A DNA stretch of 47,601 nt from Anaerolineae bacterium (GTDB lineage: Bacteria; Chloroflexota; Anaerolineae; UBA4142; SHND01): the NCBI GenBank assembly GCA_020851635.1, contig JADZCJ010000042.1:1-47601 (forward strand). The letters run 5' to 3'. Below, piece after piece: positions 35,293 to 44,116 of the stretch. The position numbers and the translations under genes are program-made. Within the stretch, counting starts at the first letter, position 1. Each line of letters begins with the position of its first letter. The notes below the pieces were generated by a model that saw nothing but the letters and a program-made list of their open reading frames with translations, was not told the origin of the DNA and made no database searches.

Positions 35293-35966
35293 TGGTTGGC
35301 GAAACTCTGCCCGACGCAATCAAGGCGACCGGGATTGTGCTTGCGGGCGGCGCTTCGCGGCGCATGGGGCAAAGCAAGGCATGGATCGAACTGGGCGGGA
35401 GTTTTTTTATTGTGCGGGTGATCGAGGCGCTGCGTCGGGTCTGCGACCAAGTTTTGATTGTGGCGAACGACGCCGCTGAATTTCAATCGCTGGGGGCGAA
35501 TGTGACCCCCGACGAATTTCCCGGGACAGGGTCGCTTGGCGGCTTGTATTCAGGACTGAACGCGGCGAAAAATGAGCTCGCGATCGCCGTTGCCTGTGAC
35601 ATGCCCTTTCTCGATCACTGCGTCTTGAAATTTCTCATTTCGCTTTCGCCCGATTATGATATTGTTATCCCGAGCGTGCGGGATGGGCGTCACGCGGACA
35701 AACCGGGCGCTGCAGCGGATACAGCCAAGCGCAAGAGTCTGCACCCTCTGCACGCGGTCTATCGAAAATCGTGCTTGCCGCCCATGCGTCAAGCGATTGC
35801 CCAAAATGACCTACGCATGATTTCCTTTCATGACCGGGTGCGTGTGCGAATTGTGGAACAAATAGAATTGGAATCGTATGACCGAGAATTTTTGTCGCTT
35901 TGGAACGTCAACACGCCGCAAGAATTGGAGCGCGCAAACGCGCGGATAATGGACCAAGGAGTCTAG
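35292..35966 (+). CDS. mobA: Molybdenum cofactor guanylyltransferase MobA
   Basis: MobA joins GMP from GTP to molybdopterin to make the guanine dinucleotide form of the cofactor. The 224-residue protein shows the nucleotide-binding loop GIVLAGGASRRMGQSKAWIE near residue 14, FPGTGSLGGLYSGLNAA, and the Mg-binding Asp in AVACDMPFLD near 102. The remaining part is the expected NTP-transferase fold ending VNTPQELERAN. The sequence has an insertion (DKPGAAADTAKRKSLH) near residue 137. It is followed by tatA and moeA, so this set serves molybdoenzyme maturation. Confidence 0.88.
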   Translation: MVGETLPDAIKATGIVLAGGASRRMGQSKAWIELGGSFFIVRVIEALRRVCDQVLIVANDAAEFQSLGANVTPDEFPGTGSLGGLYSGLNAAKNELAIAVACDMPFLDHCVLKFLISLSPDYDIVIPSVRDGRHADKPGAAADTAKRKSLHPLHAVYRKSCLPPMRQAIAQNDLRMISFHDRVRVRIVEQIELESYDREFLSLWNVNTPQELERANARIMDQGV

Positions 35967-35967
35967 T

Positions 35968-36159
35968 ATGCCGAACATAGGTATTCCCGAATTATTGATC
36001 GTCCTCGTCATCGTGCTCGTAATTTTTGGCGCGAGCCGACTCACCGACATTATGGGCGCGTTGGGCAAAGGCGTTGCCGAGTTCCGCAAAGGCACGTCGA
36101 GCACCGATGAACCCGTCACGAAAGAAGAGAACAAGAACGAGACCCCCAAGAGCGTTTAG
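35968..36159 (+). CDS. tatA: Twin-arginine translocase subunit TatA/TatE
   Basis: This is the small pore-forming subunit that exports folded proteins. The 63 residues have one N-terminal membrane helix (about 7-21), the hinge FGASRL, an amphipathic helix DIMGALGKGVAEFRKG, and a charged tail. It starts 1 base after the mobA stop codon and ends 6 bases before moeA. Molybdoenzymes are frequent Tat substrates, which explains why it is found in a molybdenum cofactor operon. No tatC is visible in the window. Confidence 0.9.
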   Translation: MPNIGIPELLIVLVIVLVIFGASRLTDIMGALGKGVAEFRKGTSSTDEPVTKEENKNETPKSV

Positions 36160-36165
36160 GCGCGT

Positions 36166-37419
36166 ATGATTTCAGTTAAAGAGGCGCGTGCTTTTATCCT
36201 CAGCCACTTTGCGCCGCTCGAGGTCGAACGCGTGGACCTGCTGGATGCGCTTGATCGCGTTCTTGCAGAGGACATTGTTTCGCCCATCAACGTGCCACCC
36301 CATAACAATTCTGCGATGGACGGGTACGCCGTGCGCGCCGAAGATATTCAGGGGGCATCCAAAACCAGTCCCGTGCGTCTCAAGGTGATTGCGGACCTGG
36401 GCGCGGGCTATTTGCCCAGTGTCCGAGTGGAGCCGGGGACGGCGATACGTATCATGACGGGCGCGGTGGCGCCGCCCGGCGCGGATACGGTGGTGCGGTT
36501 TGAGGATACGTCTGAAGCAGTCGCCGAGAAAGCGTCCGGCAGGGGCAGTGGGACCGTCGAAATTCTCACCGCACCCGAGCGTGGCTCGAATGTGCGGTTG
36601 GCGGGAGAGGACATTCGCGCAAATCAGATGATTTTGGGACGAGGCGTGACGCTCCGTCCTTCCGAAATCGGCTTGCTCGCTTCGGTTGGCGCGGGCAAGG
36701 TGGCGGTGCATCGTCGCCCACGCGTGGCGATTCTCGCGACCGGCGATGAACTCGTGCCGATTGATGCGCCGCTGACCGAGGGCAAGATTCGCAATTCGAA
36801 CGAATACTCGAATGCGGCGGCTGTCATCAAGGCAGGCGGGATTCCGATTCGTCTGGGGATTGCCCGCGACAATATCGAGGATTTGACGCGGAAAATCCGC
36901 GAGGGTGTCGAGGCGGGCGCGGACCTGTTGATTACCTCAGCGGGCGTCTCTGTCGGAGACTATGACATTGTCAAGGATGTGTTGAATGCCGAAGGGGCAA
37001 TGCACTTTTGGCAGGTCAATATGAAACCGGGCAAGCCGCTTGCATTTGGGATGGTCGGCAAGACGCCGTTATTGGGGCTGCCCGGAAATCCCGTGAGCGC
37101 GATTGTCTCGTTTGAAACGTTTGCGCGCCCGGCGATTTTGACCATGCTCGGCAAGACGAAATTCGCGCGTCCTTGTGTCGAAGCGGTCCTGCTGGAAGGC
37201 TCGGAAAACACGGCGGGGCGTCTAAACTTTATTCGCGTCCATGTATCCCGCAACAGCGGAGGCGAATACACCGCCAGGACTACGGGCGAGCAGGGTTCAG
37301 GCATTCTCACGTCCATCGCGCGCGCGAACGGTCTCTTGGAAATGCCGCCCGAGGTCAAAGAATATCACGTCGGAGACCGCGTCAAGATAACGATGCTGGA
37401 TTACCCGGAAGAATCTTGA
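36166..37419 (+). CDS. moeA: Molybdopterin molybdenumtransferase MoeA
   Basis: MoeA inserts molybdate into adenylylated molybdopterin. The 417-residue protein has the N-terminal NNSAMDGYAVRAEDI segment, MTGAVAPPGADTVVRFE, the MPT-binding TSAGVSVGDYDIVKDVL near residue 258, and GLPGNPVSAIVSFE near 305, all expected for the family. The C-terminal domain IV is complete. It has a normal length and ends right at a strong terminator. Confidence 0.94.
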   Translation: MISVKEARAFILSHFAPLEVERVDLLDALDRVLAEDIVSPINVPPHNNSAMDGYAVRAEDIQGASKTSPVRLKVIADLGAGYLPSVRVEPGTAIRIMTGAVAPPGADTVVRFEDTSEAVAEKASGRGSGTVEILTAPERGSNVRLAGEDIRANQMILGRGVTLRPSEIGLLASVGAGKVAVHRRPRVAILATGDELVPIDAPLTEGKIRNSNEYSNAAAVIKAGGIPIRLGIARDNIEDLTRKIREGVEAGADLLITSAGVSVGDYDIVKDVLNAEGAMHFWQVNMKPGKPLAFGMVGKTPLLGLPGNPVSAIVSFETFARPAILTMLGKTKFARPCVEAVLLEGSENTAGRLNFIRVHVSRNSGGEYTARTTGEQGSGILTSIARANGLLEMPPEVKEYHVGDRVKITMLDYPEES

Positions 37420-37420
37420 G

Positions 37421-37468
37421 AAAAAAACAAGCGACGGCGCTTTCTCATCGCCGTCGCTTGTTTTTTAA
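37421..37468. terminator. Bidirectional terminator after moeA
   Basis: AAAAAAACAAGCGACGGCG pairs with CGCCGTCGCTTGTTTTTT around a 9-base loop, between convergent genes. Confidence 0.92.
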
Positions 37469-37475
37469 ACCTTGT

Positions 37476-37988
37476 CTACAATGTCCGGAGCAGTTTTCGC
37501 CCGCGCGATTTTACCGCGGGCGTTCCGTTTTTCATTTGCGCAATGATCCAATCGCGCGTCTCAGCGCGTAATGTCCTGTCCTGCTCTGCCAGATCGAACA
37601 TGGCTTGCAGCGAAAACGTGCGCACGATGCCGCTCTTGTCGTTGGCAAACGTCTTGAGGTGCGCGAACGCGCGGCGGCGCTCGCCGGGCGTCAGCGGCAC
37701 GCGCGGCAGCATCTGGCAATAGTGCCAGCGCACCTCCTGTTGTTCTATCAGTGAGACGTGCTCGAGCAAATCCTTTTTCCTGGGCGCCAACAAGTCAGGA
37801 CGGGCGCGCGTTACAGCTTCGCAGACATTCGCGGCGCGCATACGGACGCCGGGGTCCGCGCTTTTCCACATCGCGTCAAAGACGGGGTCGAACAGGAGAG
37901 GGTCCCGCAAAATCGCCCGCGCGACCTCGGCGGATTTGCCGATCGTGCGCCGGTCGCCGATGGCGAGGAGTTTTATAGGGTCCTTCAT
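37476..37988 (-). CDS. Small helical-repeat (HEAT-like) protein of unknown function
   Basis: This 170-residue protein starts at an ATG that overlaps the CPBP gene stop by 4 bases. It is built of repeated helical hairpins (LFDPVFDAMWKSADPGVRMR, then HLKTFANDKSGIVRTFSLQ), where the segment with DPGVRMRAA and KSGIVRTFS resembles HEAT repeats. It has no membrane helix or known catalytic motif. HEAT-like proteins bind other proteins or nucleic acids; a specific role cannot be stated. Confidence 0.65.
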   Translation of the reverse strand: MKDPIKLLAIGDRRTIGKSAEVARAILRDPLLFDPVFDAMWKSADPGVRMRAANVCEAVTRARPDLLAPRKKDLLEHVSLIEQQEVRWHYCQMLPRVPLTPGERRRAFAHLKTFANDKSGIVRTFSLQAMFDLAEQDRTLRAETRDWIIAQMKNGTPAVKSRGRKLLRTL

Positions 37989-38878
37989 CCCTCGGGGTGT
38001 TTGTCGTGTTTTCGGTCGAACAGGCGGAAAACAATCAAATAGAATGCTGCCGCAATGAGGATCAGAGTCGCAAGTCCAAAGGGCGCATCGAGGACAGGAT
38101 TCGTGAAAATGGCGGGTGTGGTCAGCGCCGAATCTTTGTAATTTACAGCAAGGGCGGCAAACATATTGTTTGCCGCGTGCGCGCCGAGCGCCAATTCGAG
38201 CCGCTGATCGCGCAATGTATAGAATGCCAGCACCGCGCCGGTGGCGAAATAATTGAGAAAAAGAAGCAGGGTGTTTTCGGGGTTGGAGAGCACTTCGGGA
38301 TTGAACATGTGCGGCAGTCCAAAGAGCAGACCATTTACGATGCACAACACAATCACATTGCGCGCGAGCCGTCCCGTGCCTTGCAGCCAGTATCCTCGAA
38401 AGAGCAGCTCTTCGGCGCTTGTTTGAATCGGCGTGAGGATGAGGATAAGGGGCAAAAAGCGCAGCCACTCGGCGGCGTTAAAGGTGAGTTGGGCGCGCTG
38501 AGGATAGATCGCAAATTCAATCAACTGCGCCAGCGCAACCAGCACAAGCCACGTCCCAAAACCGACACCCACGCGCGCCCAGGACATTTTTGGTTTGGGT
38601 GTGATCAGTGTGCGAAACGCGCGTTGATGGATGAACCGAATGGCGAGCCACACACCGAGCCAGATTCCAAAAAAACTCAGGTTGAGACCGAGATAATTCC
38701 AGAATGGGTCGCCGGAGCTTGTATCTCCCGTGAACGCCGCGCCGCTCAAGATCAAAAAAGGAGCTGCGACAAAACTGCCGAGGATGAGCCAGCAAAAAAG
38801 AATTAACGCCGTGCCGCCGATCCAACGACCTGCGCCATTCTTGCCCTGGTCCGATAATTCGAGGAATTGGTTGTTCAA
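37985..38878 (-). CDS. CPBP family intramembrane metalloprotease
   Basis: This 297-residue membrane protein has about eight helices. The catalytic residues of CPBP (Abi/CAAX protease-like) enzymes are visible: Glu156-Glu157-x3-Arg161 in SAEELLFRGYW, His190 in LLFGLPHMFNP, and His234 with nearby Asn in ALGAHAANN. Family members cleave prenylated proteins in eukaryotes; bacterial members have varied or unknown roles. Its ATG overlaps the tyrS stop by 4 bases, which makes co-translation likely though no functional link is evident. Confidence 0.88.
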   Translation of the reverse strand: MNNQFLELSDQGKNGAGRWIGGTALILFCWLILGSFVAAPFLILSGAAFTGDTSSGDPFWNYLGLNLSFFGIWLGVWLAIRFIHQRAFRTLITPKPKMSWARVGVGFGTWLVLVALAQLIEFAIYPQRAQLTFNAAEWLRFLPLILILTPIQTSAEELLFRGYWLQGTGRLARNVIVLCIVNGLLFGLPHMFNPEVLSNPENTLLLFLNYFATGAVLAFYTLRDQRLELALGAHAANNMFAALAVNYKDSALTTPAIFTNPVLDAPFGLATLILIAAAFYLIVFRLFDRKHDKHPEG

Positions 38879-40062
38879 TTCGTGTTCGAGAGTCTCACAA
38901 ACTTGCGCCGCCCCACACTCAGAATCCCTTCCGCAGGTGGGATGACAGCGTCGAGCGTTTTGATCCTGTCATCGTTCAATTTGACCCCGCCCTGTTCGAT
39001 CAACTGCCGCGCCTGGCTCTTGCTGGACGCGAATTTGGCGGCGACGAGCAGTTCGACGATTGGCATTGGCGCAGAGATGACAAAGGTTTCCATCTCGGTG
39101 GGCAGTTCGCGTTTGGAAAAGACGCGAATAAATTCGGCTTCTGCCTCGCGCGCTGCCGCCGCATTGTGAAACTGACGCACAATGTCGTACGCGAGTTTCA
39201 TTTTGATATCGCGCGGGTTGATGTTATTGCCTGCAAGCTCTCGTGTGTATTCTGTTACCTCGTCGGCGGGCAAGTCGGACGCGATGGTGAGATAGACGGG
39301 CAGGGCGGCGTCGGCGATTGACATGACCTTGCCATAGATATCGTTCGGCGAGTCATATACATCAATGGTATTGCCGAGCGATTTGCCCATCTTGGCGTTT
39401 CCGTCCGTCCCGGGCAGCAGTGGCACCAAAAACACTTCCTGTGGACGTTTGCCGCGTCGTTCCTGCAGCTGGCGTCCCGCCAGAATGTTGAACTTTTGGT
39501 CCATCCCGCCAAACTCGACGTCCGACTCGATAGCAATCGAATCATATGCTTGTAGAGCCGGGTAGAGTAGTTCAATCAGGGTCAGCGCCTGCCCCGATTC
39601 CCAGCGTTTGCGAAAAGTCTCGTGCGCCATCATATCCGCAAGCGTGAACGTCTTGGCAAGGTGAAAAACATCGTCCAATTTGAATTTGCCGAACCATTCG
39701 CTCTGCCAGCGCACCTCGGTCATATCCTTGTCCACGATCTTGAAAAACTGGTCCATAAAGGTGCGCGCATTTTCGCGCGTCTCTTCGTATGATAGCATTT
39801 TGCGCGCCTGGTCCTTGCCGGACGGGTCGCCAATTTGAGCAGTCCAATCGCCAACAATCAAAATGACGTGATGCCCCAATTCCTGAAACTGACGTAATTT
39901 GCGGATACCGACCATGTTGCCGATCGTCAAAAGCGGACGCGACGGGTCGAACCCCATTTTGAGGCGCAGCGGTTTTCCTTCTGCGATGCGCGCGCGCAAT
40001 CCGGCTTCAGAAATAATTTCCGCAACGCCGCGCGAGAGAATTTGATCTAGAGACATTGCCAT
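38875..40062 (-). CDS. tyrS: Tyrosyl-tRNA synthetase with an unusual HIGH motif
   Basis: This class I aminoacyl-tRNA synthetase charges tRNA-Tyr. The 395-residue protein keeps the family context: KMGFDPSRPLLTIGNMVGI at the first signature, LIVGDWTAQIGDPSG, QAYDSIAIESDVEFGGMDQ for tyrosine recognition, the second signature KMGKS, and a C-terminal S4-type RNA-binding domain (SSKSQARQLIEQGGVKLND). The first signature is normally HIGH or HLGH; here it reads TIGN, so both histidines that help adenylate formation are replaced. I read the codons on the minus strand again and they are unambiguous. The start may be 40062 or 40056. Confidence 0.88.
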   Translation of the reverse strand: MAMSLDQILSRGVAEIISEAGLRARIAEGKPLRLKMGFDPSRPLLTIGNMVGIRKLRQFQELGHHVILIVGDWTAQIGDPSGKDQARKMLSYEETRENARTFMDQFFKIVDKDMTEVRWQSEWFGKFKLDDVFHLAKTFTLADMMAHETFRKRWESGQALTLIELLYPALQAYDSIAIESDVEFGGMDQKFNILAGRQLQERRGKRPQEVFLVPLLPGTDGNAKMGKSLGNTIDVYDSPNDIYGKVMSIADAALPVYLTIASDLPADEVTEYTRELAGNNINPRDIKMKLAYDIVRQFHNAAAAREAEAEFIRVFSKRELPTEMETFVISAPMPIVELLVAAKFASSKSQARQLIEQGGVKLNDDRIKTLDAVIPPAEGILSVGRRKFVRLSNTN

Positions 40063-40117
40063 AACCGTGACATGGATTCACCGGAAAGAGGGTGTGGTGT
40101 GCGAGACCGAGCCGCGC

Positions 40118-41080
40118 TCAATTCTTGACGACGCTAATCAATTTGGCATGAATCACCCAGCGATAGGTGTTGCCCGCCAATGGGTTGGACTTGCCATTCC
40201 AGCAGGTGAGTAATGTCAGCGTTGGATCGGGCGTGTCGCCCATAATCTGCCGGGCGTTCTGGATGCGTACACTCAACGGTTCGCCCGCTTCCTTGACCGG
40301 AAAGGTTTCGCGCACCTGCCAGTGTTGTGTCTTGCCATCCTCTGTGACGATGCGAATCTCGTCACCGATTGCCAGATTCCAGAGTCCGGCAAAAACGCCC
40401 AGACCGAATTCATTTGGCGCGCGCAGATTGTGATGTCCCGAGAGCACCGCATTGCCATTTTCGCCCGGTTGGGCGGACGAAATCAAGTGTCCGACGGCAT
40501 CATAGGGCACTTGCCAGTCGGTGATGAATTGCCCTCCCTGCTGAAAGGTCAGGTACTCGGCCGGCTTGACCCCCAAATCCATGTTCAGCTTGGGAATCAT
40601 CAAACGCGCGGCGGGTGAGCCATCACCGCGACGGACGCCCGAGACAATTGGGATCGCCGCATTGGCTGCGGGGACGCCGATGACTGGCGTCGCATGTCCC
40701 GGTCCGCTCGCGGGCGGATTGGCGGGAGTAGGCGCGCGAGGTAACAGCGAGACCGCGGTCGCCGTCGCGAGGACTCGCTCAACCTGGGTCTCGTTCGGCT
40801 GAACCGGCGTGGCGTGAGCCGGGACCGGCGTCACACTGGGAGAGAGCTGCTTGGCATCGAGCGATGGAACCGAGAGTACAGCGCCGGTCCCCGCACGCGC
40901 GGGCATCAAAGCAACGGGCGTGGTGGTCGCTTGTCCGCCCAGATTTTGACCGGGAATTTGTGCCGTCAGCTCGATTTCCAAACGCCGCAGAGAAATATAA
41001 GCAAAGGCAGCATATGCGAGAATGACGACTCCTGCGAGCGCCATAACGGCGCCAATGATACGAAGGGCTTGTTTAGGCAT
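40118..41080 (-). CDS. Sortase (class D/E-like)
   Basis: Sortases anchor proteins to the cell wall by a Cys-based transpeptidation. The 320-residue protein has an N-terminal membrane helix (about 8-29), a Pro/Thr/Ala-rich linker of about 120 residues, and a C-terminal sortase domain with LMIPKLNMDLGV at 160-171, the catalytic His in VLSGHHNLR (216/217), Cys293 in LLTCW and Arg307 in NTYRWVI. The long linker is unusual for the family but common in envelope proteins of this phylum. A TATAAT box ends 8 bases before its ATG. Confidence 0.88.
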   Translation of the reverse strand: MPKQALRIIGAVMALAGVVILAYAAFAYISLRRLEIELTAQIPGQNLGGQATTTPVALMPARAGTGAVLSVPSLDAKQLSPSVTPVPAHATPVQPNETQVERVLATATAVSLLPRAPTPANPPASGPGHATPVIGVPAANAAIPIVSGVRRGDGSPAARLMIPKLNMDLGVKPAEYLTFQQGGQFITDWQVPYDAVGHLISSAQPGENGNAVLSGHHNLRAPNEFGLGVFAGLWNLAIGDEIRIVTEDGKTQHWQVRETFPVKEAGEPLSVRIQNARQIMGDTPDPTLTLLTCWNGKSNPLAGNTYRWVIHAKLISVVKN

Positions 41081-41088
41081 TGTGTCGG

Positions 41089-41094
41089 ATTATA
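41089..41094 (-). promoter_or_regulatory. -10 box of the sortase gene, leaderless position
   Basis: TATAAT on the minus strand is separated from the sortase ATG by 8 bases, so the transcript should begin at the start codon. The -35 region is weak. Confidence 0.6.
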
Positions 41095-41120
41095 TGGGAA
41101 AACGAGCATCGGCGGAAATT

Positions 41121-41149
41121 TTGCCAATGCGCAACACATACGCTAGAAT
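41121..41149 (+). promoter_or_regulatory. Promoter of alaS
   Basis: TTGCCA at 41121-41126, a 17-base spacer and TAGAAT at 41144-41149, each matching 5 of 6 consensus positions. The leader to the ATG at 41253 is about 95 bases and holds a GGCGC-GATT-GCGCC hairpin; no T-box element was recognised. Confidence 0.7.
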
Positions 41150-41252
41150 CCCTTTTTGCAATTCCAGCCGCAGCGCCCGCACGCATAAACCATTTTGCAG
41201 GCGCGATTGCGCCGGCGGGGAGCTCTATCAAGTTTTTGGATATTGATGGCAT

Positions 41253-44021
41253 ATGTATCGAACTTCTGACGAGATTCGAAAATCATTCAAAGAATTTTTT
41301 GTCAAGCGCGGGCACGCGTCGGTGCCCAGCTCGTCGCTCATTCCTGCCGGCGACCCAACCCTGATGTTTGCCAATTCGGGAATGGTGCAGTTCAAGGACT
41401 TGTTCTTGGGCGTGGAAAAGCGCGCCTACACGCGTGCCACCACAGCGCAAAAAGCTATGCGTGTGTCGGGCAAGCACAATGATTTTGAGAACGTGGGTCC
41501 CTCACCGCGCCATCACACCTTTTTCGAAATGCTCGGCAATTTTTCGTTTGGTGACTATTTCAAAAAGGATGCGGTCCAATATGCCTGGGATTTGCTGGTA
41601 AACGAGTGGAAACTCGACCCACAGCGGCTCTGGTTCACCGTGTTTGCAGGCGATGAGAGCATTCCCGGCGACACGGAAGCTATCGAGTTGTGGAAAAAGG
41701 TCGGCGCAGACCCCACGCATATTTTGAAATTCGGCGCAAAAGACAATTTCTGGCAAATGGGCGAGACCGGTCCCTGCGGTCCAAATTCGGAAATTCACTA
41801 TTATCGCGGCGAGCATCCCGAGGACCCGCAGTTCAACCGCAGCGAATATGTGAATGGCGACGGCGAGGAAATCATCGAATTGTGGAACCTCGTCTTTATG
41901 CAGTTCAACCGCATCAAGGTCGGCGAGGACAAATATGTGCTCGAGCCGCTGCCCAAGCCGTCTGTGGATACAGGGGCAGGGCTGGAACGCATTGCGGCGA
42001 TCATGCAGGGCAAACTGTCCAATTACGAGACAGACCTATTCATGCCCATTATCGAGACCACGCGCCAGTTGTTGAATCGCCCCGATGATGACTATGACGT
42101 CGAAAAGCGGGGCGTCTCGTATCGCGTCATTGCAGACCATGCGCGCGCGGTGACCTTTCTGATCGCCGATGGCGTGAACCCCAGTAATGTGGGACGCGGT
42201 TATGTGACGCGTCTGATTCTGCGCCGCGCAGCGCGCCATGGACAGCTGTTGGGTTTCACCGAGCCGTTCCTGGACCGGGTCATTCCGACCGTGATCGAGG
42301 AGATGGGCGAGGAATACCCCGAGCTTTATCAGGAACGTGAGCGAATCCTCAAGGTCGCGCGCGAGGAAGAAGAGAAGTTTCTTGCCACTTTGCGCGTCGG
42401 CTCGAACATGCTCGACGAAATCGTTGCGGGTCTCAAGGCGCAAGGAACTACCCGGATTTCCGGCGAGGCGGCGTTCAAGCTCTATGATACCTACGGTTTT
42501 CCTCTTGAATTGACGCTGGAAGTGGCGCGCGAGAATGAGATGTTGGTGGATGAAGCCGCGTTCAGGACGGCGATGGAACAAGCCAAAGCCACCTCGCGCA
42601 AACTCTCCGCCACGGGCAAAATGGACGGCGCGGCGTATCAAAACACACGCGAATTGTATGACGCGCTCCATGCGCGCGCCGCGCTCCCGCAGGGCGGTGT
42701 GGTCTACAATCCCTATCAGGGAACAAAAGTAGATACGCGCGTCGTCGGGATTGTGCGCGATGGTGAATTGGTAGATGAACTGGCAACCGGCGAGCGTGGG
42801 CAGCTGGTGCTTGCCGAGACTTGTTTCTATGTCGAGAGTGGCGGTCAAATCAGCGATACGGGCAGTATCTATCATTTGAGGAAAGATGCCGTCACCTTTC
42901 GCGATCCGATCGAATGGAATTTCCGCGTGGACGATACACGGCAGCCGGTGCCCGGCTTTATCGTGCATATCGGCGAGATGTTCAAAGGCACAGCTCGAGT
43001 GAATGATACTGTCGTCGGGCAGGTGGATGCTGACCGTCGCGCGAATATCATGCGCAATCACACGGCGACCCATCTTTTGCATGCCGAGCTGCGCCGAGTT
43101 CTGGGGACACATGTGCATCAGGCGGGTTCGCTTGTCGCGCCGGACCGATTGCGTTTTGACTTTACGCACACCAAACCCGTCACGGCGAACGAGCTATCCG
43201 AAATCGAATCGTCGGTCAACGCGGCGATTTTCAATAATGATTCGGTCGAGCCGCAAGTCCTGCCCAAAGACGAAGCGATTGCGCGCGGCGCAATGGCGCT
43301 TTTTGGCGAAAAGTATGGCGATACAGTCCGCATGGTCGAAATCCGGGACCCGAGCACGGCAGACACCATCTCGCGCGAACTGTGCGGCGGCACACACGTC
43401 GGTCAAACGGGGCAGATCGGCTTGTTCCATATTGTTTCAGAAGGTTCGGTCGCTTCGGGGGTCCGCCGCATCGAGGCGGTCTCGGGAGCGGCGGCATACG
43501 CCGAACTGCGAAAGGGAGTCACCCGGCTTGAACATCTTGCCAATCAGGTCAAGGTGACACCCGACCAGTTGGAACAAAAGATCGCGACCCTGTTGGAGCA
43601 ATCGAACGCGCAGGACAAGGAAATTGCGCGGCTCCGACGCGAGCTCGTCAAGCGTCAGGGCGAAAATGTGGATGATTTGGTCACGCAGGTGGATGGGGTG
43701 CGCGTATTGACGCATATTGTGGACGCGCCCAACCAGGACTTGCTGCGCGAACAGAGCGACTTTTATAAAAACAAGCTCGGCTCGGGCATTGTGGCGCTCG
43801 GCGCGGTCATCAATGAAAAACCGAGTCTGATCGTGGCGGTTACGCCCGACCTGATCGAACGCGGTTTCGACGCGCAAAAGATTGTGCGCGCCTCGGCTCC
43901 GGTCATGGGCGGCGGTGGCGGCGGCAAGCCCTCGCTGGCACAAGCGGGCGGCAAGGACGCGTCAAAACTGCAGCAGGCGCTCGATGAGGTCGTCAAGGTG
44001 GTAACCCGGGCCGGCTACTAG
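41253..44021 (+). CDS. alaS: Alanyl-tRNA synthetase
   Basis: This class II synthetase charges tRNA-Ala. The 922-residue protein has a full catalytic domain (YRTSDEIRKSFKEFFVKRGH at the start, FANSGMVQFKDLFLG, HHTFFEMLGNFSFGDYFK, and the class II motif 3 region TGAGLERIAAIMQGK), the C-terminal editing domain with the zinc ligands HTATH and CGGTHVG, and a DHHA1 domain near the end (GGGGGGKPSLAQAGG). The ATG at 41253 has no Shine-Dalgarno sequence. The last codons and stop lie inside the left arm of a 20-bp inverted repeat (see 44015), an unusual arrangement. Confidence 0.95.
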   Translation: MYRTSDEIRKSFKEFFVKRGHASVPSSSLIPAGDPTLMFANSGMVQFKDLFLGVEKRAYTRATTAQKAMRVSGKHNDFENVGPSPRHHTFFEMLGNFSFGDYFKKDAVQYAWDLLVNEWKLDPQRLWFTVFAGDESIPGDTEAIELWKKVGADPTHILKFGAKDNFWQMGETGPCGPNSEIHYYRGEHPEDPQFNRSEYVNGDGEEIIELWNLVFMQFNRIKVGEDKYVLEPLPKPSVDTGAGLERIAAIMQGKLSNYETDLFMPIIETTRQLLNRPDDDYDVEKRGVSYRVIADHARAVTFLIADGVNPSNVGRGYVTRLILRRAARHGQLLGFTEPFLDRVIPTVIEEMGEEYPELYQERERILKVAREEEEKFLATLRVGSNMLDEIVAGLKAQGTTRISGEAAFKLYDTYGFPLELTLEVARENEMLVDEAAFRTAMEQAKATSRKLSATGKMDGAAYQNTRELYDALHARAALPQGGVVYNPYQGTKVDTRVVGIVRDGELVDELATGERGQLVLAETCFYVESGGQISDTGSIYHLRKDAVTFRDPIEWNFRVDDTRQPVPGFIVHIGEMFKGTARVNDTVVGQVDADRRANIMRNHTATHLLHAELRRVLGTHVHQAGSLVAPDRLRFDFTHTKPVTANELSEIESSVNAAIFNNDSVEPQVLPKDEAIARGAMALFGEKYGDTVRMVEIRDPSTADTISRELCGGTHVGQTGQIGLFHIVSEGSVASGVRRIEAVSGAAAYAELRKGVTRLEHLANQVKVTPDQLEQKIATLLEQSNAQDKEIARLRRELVKRQGENVDDLVTQVDGVRVLTHIVDAPNQDLLREQSDFYKNKLGSGIVALGAVINEKPSLIVAVTPDLIERGFDAQKIVRASAPVMGGGGGGKPSLAQAGGKDASKLQQALDEVVKVVTRAGY

Positions 44022-44116
44022 CGCAACAACATGAGATCGCATAGTGGAGTATCCAGTTTTATAACTCGCGCGCCGGCACTCGACTCGGCGATTTCATCAT
44101 GTTGTTGCGCTAGTAG
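44015..44116 (+). repeat. Dispersed structured repeat, copy B, with perfect 20-bp inverted ends
   Basis: CTACTAGCGCAACAACATGA (44015-44034) is the exact reverse complement of 44097-44116. The centre (44051-44110) matches the repeat at 21085-21142, including the 12-base block ATCCAGTTTTAT. A smaller hairpin (CGCCG/CGGCG) lies in the middle. The left arm covers the last two alaS codons and its TAG stop. A further direct copy of TAGCGCAACAAC follows at 44114-44125, so that sequence flanks the element in direct orientation. It could be a miniature transposable element or a structured RNA. Confidence 0.75.
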
